The notes beneath the pieces were generated by a model. It made no database searches. It was not told the DNA's origin and worked only from the letters and a program-made list of their open reading frames with translations. Positions 37,036-44,088 of a DNA stretch of 64,000 nt are shown here, one piece after another. The first letter of the stretch is position 1. Every line of letters begins with the position of its first letter. A program made the translations under genes and the position numbers. Source of the stretch: Sandaracinus amylolyticus (GTDB taxonomy: Bacteria > Myxococcota_A > Polyangia > Polyangiales > Sandaracinaceae); assembly GCF_021631985.1 (NCBI RefSeq), contig NZ_CP070225.1:3596001-3660000 (forward strand). Direction: 5' to 3'.

Positions 37036-39102
37036 ATGGACGCTCTGATGACCGACGCCGTCGTCGCCGAAGAAGAGGCGCTGCTCACGCGCGTGCGCGC
37101 GGCGCTGCAGCGCGCCGAGCACGCTCGCGCGACGCACGACGGGCTGCGCGACGCCGGCGAGCTGCGCGCGCTGCGCGAGGAAGCGCAGCAGAGCGCCGAC
37201 GACGACCTGCCCGCGCTGCTGCACGAGATGACGGTGCGGCAGCGGCTGCGCGAGCGTCAGGAGCCGAGCGCGCTGCCCGATCCCGATCATCCGTACGTCG
37301 CGCACCTGCGGGTCGAGGACGAGCGCGGCGTGCGCGATTACGTGCTCGGGCACGCGAGCTACGTCGATCCCCGCAGCGACGTGCGGGTGGTGGACTGGCG
37401 CACCGCGCCCATCGCGCAGGTCTTCTATCGCTATCGCGAGGGAGACGAGTACGAGGAGGAGATCGCGGGGCGGCTCGTGACCGGCATGGTGCTCGCGCGG
37501 CGGGTGGTGGTGATCGAGCGCGGCGAGCTCACGCGCATCCTCGGCGACGGCATCGCGCTCTCGCGCGGCGACGGTGGATGGCAGGACGATCACGAGATCG
37601 GGCTCGCGGGCGGCGGCGCGGGGGTCGCGGCGCGCAAGGGATCGCTGGGCATCGGCGTGGGCGCGGAAGGACGCGCGGCGCGCGCCGACGTGACCGCGCT
37701 GCTCGACGCGGAGCAGCACGCGGCGATCGCGGCGCCGCCCTCGAAGCCGCTGCTGGTGATCGGCAGTGCGGGCAGCGGCAAGACCACGGTCGCGCTGCAT
37801 CGGCTGGCGCGCGTCACCGCGCGCGAGCCGTCGCGGTATCCGGTCGATCGGGTGCGCGTGATCGTGCCCGAGGAAGGCCTCGCGCGACTGTCGCGGCGGT
37901 TGCTCGAGCCGCTCGGGGTGCAGGGCGCGCAGCAGGTCTCGACCCTCGATCACTGGGCGCTGACGCTCGCGAAGGAGACGTTCGGCGGCGTGCCGCGCAT
38001 CGGGCAGGAGACGCCGGCGATCGTGGTGCGCCTCAAGCGGCACCCCGCGCTCTTCGACGCGCTGCGGGCGCGCTGCGCGAGCCTCGCGCCCGAGCGCACG
38101 CGCAACGTGCGGAAGCTGCAGCGCGCGCTCGCGCCGATCATGAGCGACTACGAGATCCTCGGGCGCGTGGTCGAAGCCTCGAAAGGCGATCTGCCGAAGA
38201 GCGCGATCGAGGAGACGGTGCGCCACACGATGCGTCAGCTCTCCGACTCGCCCGAGAAGGAGCTCGCGAGCATCACCGACGCCGCGGCGAAGACGACGAT
38301 CGACGGGCGTCAGGTCTGGGAGGACACGCCCGAGGCGACGGCGGGCTCGATCGATCTCGAGGACCTACCGATCTACTTGTGGCTGCGAGCGTGGCGCGGC
38401 GGGATCGGGAGCGCGCGCATCGCGCACCTGGTGCTCGACGAGGCGGAGGACTTCTCGCTCTTCGAGCTCTCGGTGCTGCGCGCGCTGGTGCAGCAGCCGC
38501 CGAGCGTCACGCTCGCGGGCGACGACGCGCAGCAGACGGGCACCGGGTTCGCGGGGTGGTCGCGCTCGCTCGACGCGCTCGGCGCGAAGGGCGCGAGCCA
38601 GGTGAAGCTGTCGATCTCGTATCGCTGCCCGCGCCCGGTCGCGCAGCTCGCGCGGACGATCCTCGGCGAGCAGGCGCCCGAGGAGGCGGTGCGCGCGGCG
38701 CGCGAGGGTGTGCCCGTCGTGCGCGATGCGTTCCCCGACGAGGCGCACGCGCAGCTCGTGATGGCGAGCGCGGTGCGAGACCTCGCGGAGCGCGAGCCGC
38801 GCGCGTCGATCGCGATCATCGCGAGCGACGAGGACGCGGCGCGGCGCGCCCACGACGCGCTCTCGGACACGCCGCGGGTGCGGCTGGTGCTCGAGGGCGA
38901 CTTCACGTTCGAGCCCGGCATCGACGTGACCCACGTCGACGCGGTGAAGGGCCTCGAGTTCGACTACGTGGTGCTGCCCGACGTGAGCGCGCGGACCTAC
39001 CCCGACGATCGCGAGTCGCGGCGGAGGCTGCACGTCGCGGTCACGCGCACGACGTACCAGCTGTGGATCATCGAGCCCGGCGCGCGCTCGCCGATCCTCT
39101 GA
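37036..39102 (+). CDS. HelD-like UvrD/Rep superfamily ATPase
   Basis: The 688-residue protein has an N-terminal antiparallel coiled coil (about 10-75). Then comes the HelD-type 'YVAHLRVEDERGVRDYVLGH', 'VVDWRTAPIAQVFYRY' region. The helicase core follows: Walker A 'GSAGSGKT' (243-250), Walker B 'HLVLDEAEDFSLFELSVLRA', 'LAGDDAQQTG', 'SISYRCPRPVAQLA', motif V 'HVDAVKGLEFDYVVLPD' and motif VI 'LHVAVTRTTYQLW'. HelD proteins insert into RNA polymerase channels and recycle stalled or hibernating enzyme. ATG 37036 has a GGAGGG site. A hairpin follows the stop directly. Confidence 0.88.
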   Translation: MDALMTDAVVAEEEALLTRVRAALQRAEHARATHDGLRDAGELRALREEAQQSADDDLPALLHEMTVRQRLRERQEPSALPDPDHPYVAHLRVEDERGVRDYVLGHASYVDPRSDVRVVDWRTAPIAQVFYRYREGDEYEEEIAGRLVTGMVLARRVVVIERGELTRILGDGIALSRGDGGWQDDHEIGLAGGGAGVAARKGSLGIGVGAEGRAARADVTALLDAEQHAAIAAPPSKPLLVIGSAGSGKTTVALHRLARVTAREPSRYPVDRVRVIVPEEGLARLSRRLLEPLGVQGAQQVSTLDHWALTLAKETFGGVPRIGQETPAIVVRLKRHPALFDALRARCASLAPERTRNVRKLQRALAPIMSDYEILGRVVEASKGDLPKSAIEETVRHTMRQLSDSPEKELASITDAAAKTTIDGRQVWEDTPEATAGSIDLEDLPIYLWLRAWRGGIGSARIAHLVLDEAEDFSLFELSVLRALVQQPPSVTLAGDDAQQTGTGFAGWSRSLDALGAKGASQVKLSISYRCPRPVAQLARTILGEQAPEEAVRAAREGVPVVRDAFPDEAHAQLVMASAVRDLAEREPRASIAIIASDEDAARRAHDALSDTPRVRLVLEGDFTFEPGIDVTHVDAVKGLEFDYVVLPDVSARTYPDDRESRRRLHVAVTRTTYQLWIIEPGARSPIL

Positions 39103-39109
39103 GACGCGA

Positions 39110-39137
39110 AGAGCGCGCCCCGGAGGGGGCGCGCTCT
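39110..39137. terminator. Bidirectional hairpin between helD-like and CFA-like genes
   Basis: AGAGCGCGCCCC (39110-39121) pairs perfectly with GGGGCGCGCTCT (39126-39137) over a four-base loop, between convergent stops. No U-tract follows. Confidence 0.65.
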
Positions 39138-39163
39138 CGTGGTGCGGTGCGATGCGCGAGCGA

Positions 39164-40021
39164 TCAGTCGCAGCGGCGCAGCTTCATCTGCACGTCGCTC
39201 GACCAGTGGTTCGCGAACGCGCGCACGCAGGTGTCGAGGTAGCGCTCGTAGTCGACGTAGACCTGGTCGCCCCACTGCTTGCGGATCTCGCGCTCGTTCT
39301 CGCGGAGACGACGGAGCCACTCGCCGGTGGTCTTGCCGTAGCTCTCGCGCTGGGTGCGCATCTCGACGCACTCCCAGTAGGGGCGGATCGCCATGATCAG
39401 CTCCTCGAGGCGGGGGTTGAGGCCGCCCGGGAAGATGACGTCGGCCGTGAACTTGAGGTCCTCGAGGTCCTTCTTCGTGCGCGGCACGCGGTCGCGGAGG
39501 ATCGCCTGGAAGCCGAACCACGCGCCGGGCTTCGCGAGCTCCCAGCAGCGCTTGAAGTAGTTGCGGTAGAGGTCGACCGCGAGGCCCTGGTTCGCCTGCT
39601 CGGGCGAGACGACGTGGTCGACCATCTCGATCGACTGGAGCGCGTCGTACTTCACGTCGGGCTGGTACTTCCAGAAGTCCTGCAGCTTGACCGCGTAGGT
39701 CACGGGCAGGTTCATCTTCTGGTTCGCCCAGTCGCACTGCGCGGTGGAGAGCGTGATGCCGTGCGCGACCTTGGTGCCGCGCGTCGAGTGGTAGAGGAGG
39801 TTCGAGCCCCAGCCGCAGCCGATGTCGAGCACGAGCTTGTCGGGCGTCATCTCGGCGTACTCGTAGAGCACGCGGGACTTCTGGATCTGCGCCTCCTCGA
39901 GCGACTCCTTCCCGGTGAAGAAGCTCGCCGAGGTGTAGTGCATGTTCTCGTCGAGCCAGAGCTTGAAGAACTCGTTCGAGACGCTGTACGAAAGGTCGAT
40001 CTCGGCCTGGGTGCTCGTCAT
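39164..40021 (-). CDS. Cyclopropane-fatty-acid synthase family methyltransferase
   Basis: The 285-residue protein belongs to the CFAS/mycolic acid methyltransferase family. The sequence 'SYSVSNEFFKLWLDENMHYT' is the usual entry, followed by SAM motif I 'VLDIGCGWGSNLLYHSTRG', 'HGITLSTAQCDWANQ' and 'SIEMVDHV'. The catalytic glutamate/bicarbonate region is only partly like CFAS (which has 'EMFEHV' at 'SIEMVDHV'). At 285 residues it lacks the N-terminal domain of E. coli Cfa, so the substrate may be a lipid or a small isoprenoid. ATG 40021 is clear. It is a monocistronic gene divergent from the tRNA. Confidence 0.82.
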   Translation of the reverse strand: MTSTQAEIDLSYSVSNEFFKLWLDENMHYTSASFFTGKESLEEAQIQKSRVLYEYAEMTPDKLVLDIGCGWGSNLLYHSTRGTKVAHGITLSTAQCDWANQKMNLPVTYAVKLQDFWKYQPDVKYDALQSIEMVDHVVSPEQANQGLAVDLYRNYFKRCWELAKPGAWFGFQAILRDRVPRTKKDLEDLKFTADVIFPGGLNPRLEELIMAIRPYWECVEMRTQRESYGKTTGEWLRRLRENEREIRKQWGDQVYVDYERYLDTCVRAFANHWSSDVQMKLRRCD

Positions 40022-40105
40022 GGCGGCCGGAGTCTTATACCGGTCACGACGAGCGTTCCAGTCGCGAGCCGTGCGCGCGCTCTCGACCAGACATGCACAC
40101 AACGG

Positions 40106-40134
40106 TTGAACGCCGCGAGAGCGCGTGCTACCAA
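40106..40134 (+). promoter_or_regulatory. Promoter of tRNA-Cys
   Basis: TTGAAC (40106-40111), a 17-bp spacer and TACCAA (40129-40134) place the start a few bases ahead of the tRNA 5' end at 40148. Confidence 0.55.
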
Positions 40135-40147
40135 ACCGGTCCTTCAC

Positions 40148-40219
40148 GGCGCCGTAGCCAAGTGGTTAGGCAACGGTTTGCAAAACCGTCATACAGCAGT
40201 TCGAATCTGCTCGGCGCCT
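40148..40219 (+). tRNA. tRNA-Cys (anticodon GCA)
   Basis: A complete cloverleaf: acceptor stem GGCGCCG/CGGCGCC, anticodon stem ACGGT/ACCGT around the loop TTGCAAA (anticodon GCA at 40180-40182), and T arm AGCAG-TTCGAAT-CTGCT. The discriminator base is T at 40219, as expected for cysteine tRNAs. CCA is not encoded. Confidence 0.97.
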
Positions 40220-40227
40220 CTCTGAAA

Positions 40228-40266
40228 TCCCGTGTTTCTCGGCCAAAAGGCCGATCGTGCACGGGA
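40228..40266 (+). other. Nested hairpin just after tRNA-Cys
   Basis: Outer arms TCCCGTG (40228-40234) and CACGGGA (40260-40266) enclose a perfect hairpin TCGGCC-AAAA-GGCCGA (40239-40254). It may be a processing or first termination structure. Confidence 0.55.
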
Positions 40267-40280
40267 AGCACCACTCGCTA

Positions 40281-40313
40281 GCACCGGCTGATCCCAGCCG
40301 GTGCTGCTTGTTT
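40281..40313 (+). terminator. Terminator downstream of tRNA-Cys
   Basis: GCACCGGCT (40281-40289) pairs with AGCCGGTGC (40296-40304) and is followed by TGCTTGTTT. It also lies beyond the convergent lipoprotein gene. Confidence 0.75.
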
Positions 40314-40339
40314 GCCCGATCCACGTCCAGCGTCGCCCG

Positions 40340-40660
40340 TCAGGGCGATGGGACGCACCGCGGCAGGTCGTGGAGCACCCCGCAGGTGAAACCCTGCGGA
40401 CAATCGCGTTCGCTGTCCCTGCAGCTCACGAGCTGACACGCGTTGCGGATGCACACGGCGAACGAGTAGCCAACGCCCTCGACGTCGAGGCAATCCGTGT
40501 CCTGCGAGCATGGCACCGTGCACCAGGAGCGCTCGGGACTGGTCTCCACGACGCACACGCGCCCGTCGCCACACGAATCACCTTCGCACCCGAGCTCCCA
40601 TTGCGACGAGCAACCCGCGAGCAGGACGACGGCGAAGCCTAGTACGTGGCGCATCGGCAC
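40340..40660 (-). CDS. Small Cys-rich lipoprotein
   Basis: The 106-residue precursor has a lipobox 'VVLLAGC' (Cys17). Nine further cysteines follow in pairs (for example 'CEGDSCGDGRVC', 'CTVPCSQDTDC', 'CIRNAC', 'CPQGFTC'), a pattern seen in many Myxococcota surface lipoproteins. Function unknown. ATG 40660 or 40654 may be the start. It lies 9 bp after another Cys-rich lipoprotein gene and is probably the last gene of the nusA-truB transcription unit. Confidence 0.65.
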   Translation of the reverse strand: MPMRHVLGFAVVLLAGCSSQWELGCEGDSCGDGRVCVVETSPERSWCTVPCSQDTDCLDVEGVGYSFAVCIRNACQLVSCRDSERDCPQGFTCGVLHDLPRCVPSP

Positions 40661-40669
40661 TCCGCGCGC

Positions 40670-41314
40670 TCAGAGCGGGACGCACTCGCCCGCGGCGCAG
40701 CGGAAGCCCGCGTTGCAGCGGTTGCCGCACTCGCCGCAGTGATCGCGATCGCTCGTGACGTCGACGCACGAGAAGACCTCGAAGCGATCGCCGCAGCAAC
40801 GATCGGTGTCGGTGCCCGCGCACGCGATACGTTCGTCGCCGCACACGCAGCGGCCGCCATCGCAACGATCGGCCTGCTCCGGGGCGCACTCGACGTTGCA
40901 GTCGCCGCAGTGCTCGCGCGATCGCGCGAGGTCGGCGCACACCGGCGGGCCTCCGCCCTCGGGCGGCACGCAGCAGCTCGAGGCGAAGCTCCCGACGCAC
41001 CCGAGCACGAACTCGCCGCACGCGCACTGCGCGGCCTGACACGAGTCACCGCGACGCGTGGCGATGCAGTCGAGGCCGCAGAAGCCGCAGTGATGGATGT
41101 CGCTCGCGAGCGCGACGCAGGCCGGACCTTCCTCGTCGTCGCAGCACGCCGTCCCGGGCTCGCACGCGGGCGCGCACATCGGACCGGCATCCGAGCCTGC
41201 GTCGGTCCCCGAATCGATCGCGGCGTCGATGCCCGCGTCCTCGTCGGGCGCGTCGTCGTCACCACACCCGATCATCATCACGATGACGACCAGCGCCGCG
41301 ATGCATGCCCTCAC
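40670..41314 (-). CDS. Cys-rich lipoprotein with three repeated modules
   Basis: The 214-residue precursor has a lipobox ('VMMIGC', Cys17) and an Asp/Ala/Gly-rich linker (about 18-45). Three modules of about 45 residues follow, each with CC at the start, a Cys, then 'HCGxCxxxC' and two or three more Cys: 'HCGFCGLDC', 'HCGDCNVEC', 'HCGECGNRC'. They are disulfide-rich 'stick'-type modules of unknown function. The start is GTG 41314, which overlaps the truB stop by four bases. A surface lipoprotein is therefore translationally coupled to a tRNA-modification gene. Confidence 0.75.
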   Translation of the reverse strand: MRACIAALVVIVMMIGCGDDDAPDEDAGIDAAIDSGTDAGSDAGPMCAPACEPGTACCDDEEGPACVALASDIHHCGFCGLDCIATRRGDSCQAAQCACGEFVLGCVGSFASSCCVPPEGGGPPVCADLARSREHCGDCNVECAPEQADRCDGGRCVCGDERIACAGTDTDRCCGDRFEVFSCVDVTSDRDHCGECGNRCNAGFRCAAGECVPL

Positions 41315-42231
41315 GTCGCGTCCTCCGCGCTCTTGGTGCGCGGCGCGAACCCACGCACGACCCGCAGCGCGCCTTCGTTCCAGCGCACGATCGCGACGAG
41401 CTCGCCAGCCTCGTCGAGCGCGGCGATGGGCTCGCGCACCGCGGGCTCCTCGATGCGAAACGCGCGGCCGTGACGCAGCTCGCGTGCGCCCGACACGCCG
41501 ACGTCGAGACGCGTGATCGTCGAGAGCGCACCCTCGAGCGAGCGCAGCGACGCGCGCACCTGCGCTCTCGCGTCCTCGTCGCCGCCGCGGGCGCGCTGCA
41601 AGAGCTCGCCCGAGAGCGCGTCATCGACCGAGAACGCGCCACTGCGGGTCCGACGCAGCACGCCGAGGTGACCTCCCGTGCCCAGCGCTCGCGCGAGATC
41701 GCGCCCCAGCGAGCGCACGTAGAAGCCCTTCCCGCACCGGACGCGCAGGTCGATCTCCCTCGCGCGCACGTCGAGCACGTCGATCGCGTCGCATCGCACC
41801 TCGCGCTCGGGCGCTTCGACGTCCTCGCCGCGACGCACCCGCTCGTGCAGCGCGACACCGTCCTTCTTGATCGCGCTCACCGCCGGCGCGCGCTGCAGGT
41901 ACGTGCCCACGAAGCGCGCACACGCAGCCTCGACGCGCGCGCGATCGAGCGCCGGCACGTCGTGCTCGGAGGTAACGCGCCCTTCGGCGTCGAGCGTGTC
42001 GGTCTCGGCCCCGAGCACGATCGTGGTCTCGTACCCCTTGTCCTCGCTCATCAGGTACGGCGTGAGCTTCGTGCCCTCGCCGATCCCGAGGACGAGCACA
42101 CCGGTCGCCATCGGATCGAGCGTGCCCGCGTGTCCGACTGCGCGCGTGCCGAGCGCACGACGAGCCCACGCGACGACGTCGTGCGACGTCGGCCCGCGAG
42201 GTTTGTCGACCACGAGCACGCCGTGCGTCAC
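41311..42231 (-). CDS. truB: tRNA pseudouridine(55) synthase TruB
   Basis: The 306-residue enzyme makes pseudouridine-55 in the T arm of tRNAs. Conserved elements are 'GVLVVDKPRGPTSHDVV' and 'VGHAGTLDPMATGVLVLGIG' with catalytic Asp39, 'SAIKKDGVALHERVRRGEDV' and 'VRCGKGFYVRSLGRDLA'. A C-terminal PUA-like region follows. The start is GTG 42231, giving the expected TruB N-terminus; a longer frame upstream is not homologous. It sits seven bases after the nrnA-like stop in the classic nusA-infB-rbfA-truB order. Confidence 0.94.
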   Translation of the reverse strand: MTHGVLVVDKPRGPTSHDVVAWARRALGTRAVGHAGTLDPMATGVLVLGIGEGTKLTPYLMSEDKGYETTIVLGAETDTLDAEGRVTSEHDVPALDRARVEAACARFVGTYLQRAPAVSAIKKDGVALHERVRRGEDVEAPEREVRCDAIDVLDVRAREIDLRVRCGKGFYVRSLGRDLARALGTGGHLGVLRRTRSGAFSVDDALSGELLQRARGGDEDARAQVRASLRSLEGALSTITRLDVGVSGARELRHGRAFRIEEPAVREPIAALDEAGELVAIVRWNEGALRVVRGFAPRTKSAEDAT

Positions 42232-42238
42232 GCGACTC

Positions 42239-43207
42239 TCAGCGCCGCGCGAGCGCCTTCGCGGCCTCGTCGCGCAGCCGCGCCACGACGGTCGCGAGAT
42301 CCGTGTTGCGCACCGACGCGCCCGCGGCGGCGCGATGTCCGCCGCCACCGAGCGTCACCGCGAGCGCGGCGACATCGGCGCGTCCCGCGGAGCGCAGGCT
42401 GACCTTCACGTCGTTGCTGCTCTCGGGCTTCCAGAGCAGCGCCGCGATCTCGACGCCCTCGAGCATGCGCCCGTAGTTGACCATGCCCTCGATCATGTCG
42501 TCGCTCGCGCCGGTGCGCGCCATCATCTCGCGATCGACGGCGACGATCGCGAGGCGCCCGTCGAGCTCGATCTTCATCGCGCGCAGCACCTCGCCGAGCA
42601 GCGCCATGCGCTGCGGCGCCCAGCGCTCGAAGAGATGCGAGGCGACCTGCCAGGGATCGACACCTTGCTCGAGCAGCTGCGCTGCGAGCCGGTGCGTCGT
42701 CGCGTTGGTCCCGGTGTAGCGGAAGCCGCCGGTGTCCGCGACGATCGCCGCGTAGACGGGCTGCGCGGCATCGCGCGGCACGTCCTTCACGCCCAGCGAC
42801 TGCATGAGGCGCAGCACGACCTCGCCCGTCGCGACCGCGTCGACCTCACGCACGATGACGTCGCCGAAGCCATCGGCCGCGGCGTGGTGATCGACGATCA
42901 CCACGGGCCCGCTGCGCTCGCTCGGCGGCAGCGGCGGGACGAGCTCGCGCGCCGCGGCGTCCATCACGAACGTCGCGTCGAAGCGCCCTGCGGGCACGTC
43001 ACGCGCGACCTTCTCCTTGCCGTCGAGGAACTGGAGCAGCGGAGGCACGCCATCCTGGCTGTAGACCACCGCGTCCTTCCCGATCGAGCGCAGGATCGCC
43101 GCGAGGCCGAGGGCCGACCCCAGTGCGTCCGCGTCGGGGCGTACGTGACAGGTCACGAGGAAACGCGACCCCGCGCGAACGAGCTCGACTGCACGTGCAC
43201 GGCTCAT
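42239..43207 (-). CDS. DHH/DHHA1 phosphoesterase, NrnA-like
   Basis: The 322-residue protein has the DHH-family motifs 'TCHVRPDADALGSALGLA', 'VMDAAA', 'VIVDHHAAADGFGDV' and 'IVADTGGFRYTGTN'. The C-terminal DHHA1 domain ends 'VTLGGGGHRAAAGASV'. NrnA-type enzymes degrade nanoRNA and 3'-phosphoadenosine 5'-phosphate; some cleave pGpG/c-di-AMP products. Position between rbfA and truB is the standard one for nrnA. ATG 43207 overlaps the rbfA stop by four bases. Confidence 0.9.
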   Translation of the reverse strand: MSRARAVELVRAGSRFLVTCHVRPDADALGSALGLAAILRSIGKDAVVYSQDGVPPLLQFLDGKEKVARDVPAGRFDATFVMDAAARELVPPLPPSERSGPVVIVDHHAAADGFGDVIVREVDAVATGEVVLRLMQSLGVKDVPRDAAQPVYAAIVADTGGFRYTGTNATTHRLAAQLLEQGVDPWQVASHLFERWAPQRMALLGEVLRAMKIELDGRLAIVAVDREMMARTGASDDMIEGMVNYGRMLEGVEIAALLWKPESSNDVKVSLRSAGRADVAALAVTLGGGGHRAAAGASVRNTDLATVVARLRDEAAKALARR

Positions 43208-43599
43208 GACTCGCCGTCCTCCTTCCGTGCGCGCTGCTCGATCGCGATCTCGTCGAGCAACGCTTCGACGCGCGCCGCACGATCGGCGCCTTCGTCCCAC
43301 TCGAAGCGAAGCTCCGGCACGCGACGCACCTGCAGCGTGCGTCCGAGCTCGCGCCGGATGAACCCGCCCGCGCGCTTCATCGCGGACACGAGGCGCTTGC
43401 GCCGCGCCGCGTCCACGTCGCCCTCGAGCGCGCGCAGCCACACGCGCGCGACCGAGAGATCGCTCGTCACGTCCACTGCCGAGACCACTGCGCCCTGCAC
43501 GTCCGGATCGCGGATCGCGCCACGCAGCAAGAGATCCATCACGTCCGCGCGAATCCGCTCGGCGATGCGCTTGTCGCGCCCTGCTCCGCTAGCGCCCAT
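43204..43599 (-). CDS. rbfA: Ribosome-binding factor RbfA
   Basis: The 131-residue KH-like protein matches RbfA: 'RIAERIRADVMDLLLRG', 'VSAVDVTSDLSVARVWLRAL', 'AMKRAGGFIRRELGRTLQVR', 'VPELRFEWDEG'. It binds immature 30S subunits and helps 16S rRNA 5'-end maturation. It starts 11 bp inside the DUF503 gene and is coupled to nrnA by an ATGA overlap. Confidence 0.93.
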   Translation of the reverse strand: MGASGAGRDKRIAERIRADVMDLLLRGAIRDPDVQGAVVSAVDVTSDLSVARVWLRALEGDVDAARRKRLVSAMKRAGGFIRRELGRTLQVRRVPELRFEWDEGADRAARVEALLDEIAIEQRARKEDGES

Positions 43600-43957
43600 C
43601 GTCGTCGTCCTCGCCCGGCTCGTCGTACGAGCGATCGATCGCGGCGTCGAGCCCGCCGCCGAAGTGATCCTCGAGGTGCACGATCTCCATCGAGCGATCG
43701 ATCACCAGCGCCTCGGTCGCGCTGCTCACGAACGACACGATCGTGTCGATCATGGAGTTCGCGTGGCGCGCGTCGTTCGACACCACCGCGAACCCGAGCA
43801 CTGCACGACGATGCGCGTCCATCTCCGCGACCTCCGCGATCGCCGCGTTGAACTTGTGCCTCACGCGGTCGACGATGCGCCGCACGATCGAGCGCTTTCC
43901 CTTGAGCGAGTCGACGCTCGGGAGCGCGAGCACGATTCGACACACGCCGACGATCAC
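43589..43957 (-). CDS. DUF503 (YlxP-like) protein
   Basis: The 122-residue protein is a typical DUF503 member: 'RIVLALPSVDSLKGKRSIVR', 'RHKFNAAIAEVAEMD', 'AVLGFAVVSNDARHANSMID' and an acidic tail. YlxP-like proteins are ferredoxin-fold proteins found beside infB and rbfA in many bacteria, and probably act in ribosome assembly (inference from context). It lies 131 bp after infB and overlaps rbfA. Confidence 0.9.
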   Translation of the reverse strand: MIVGVCRIVLALPSVDSLKGKRSIVRRIVDRVRHKFNAAIAEVAEMDAHRRAVLGFAVVSNDARHANSMIDTIVSFVSSATEALVIDRSMEIVHLEDHFGGGLDAAIDRSYDEPGEDDDDGR

Positions 43958-44057
43958 GACGTCTCCTCCGCAGGTCCGAGAAGCGGACCGGCCCTCCCGC
44001 CGGCATGCCGATCAGGAGGGCCCGTCTGCTCGTACCAAGAACCGTGCGCGCGACGCG

Positions 44058-44086
44058 ACACCCCGGGGGGCGAAGCGCCTCGGTGT
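44058..44086 (-). terminator. Hairpin after infB
   Basis: ACACC/GGTGT outer arms and a GGCG-CTTC-GCC type inner stem form a bulged hairpin two bases beyond the infB stop. Without a U-tract it may attenuate, not end, transcription into the DUF503-rbfA-truB part. Confidence 0.4.
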
Positions 44087-44088
44087 GA

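Noticed and set aside
40148-40219. Integration site of a mobile element at tRNA-Cys
   Set aside because: I found no integrase gene and no direct repeat of the tRNA 3' end in the flanking sequence.
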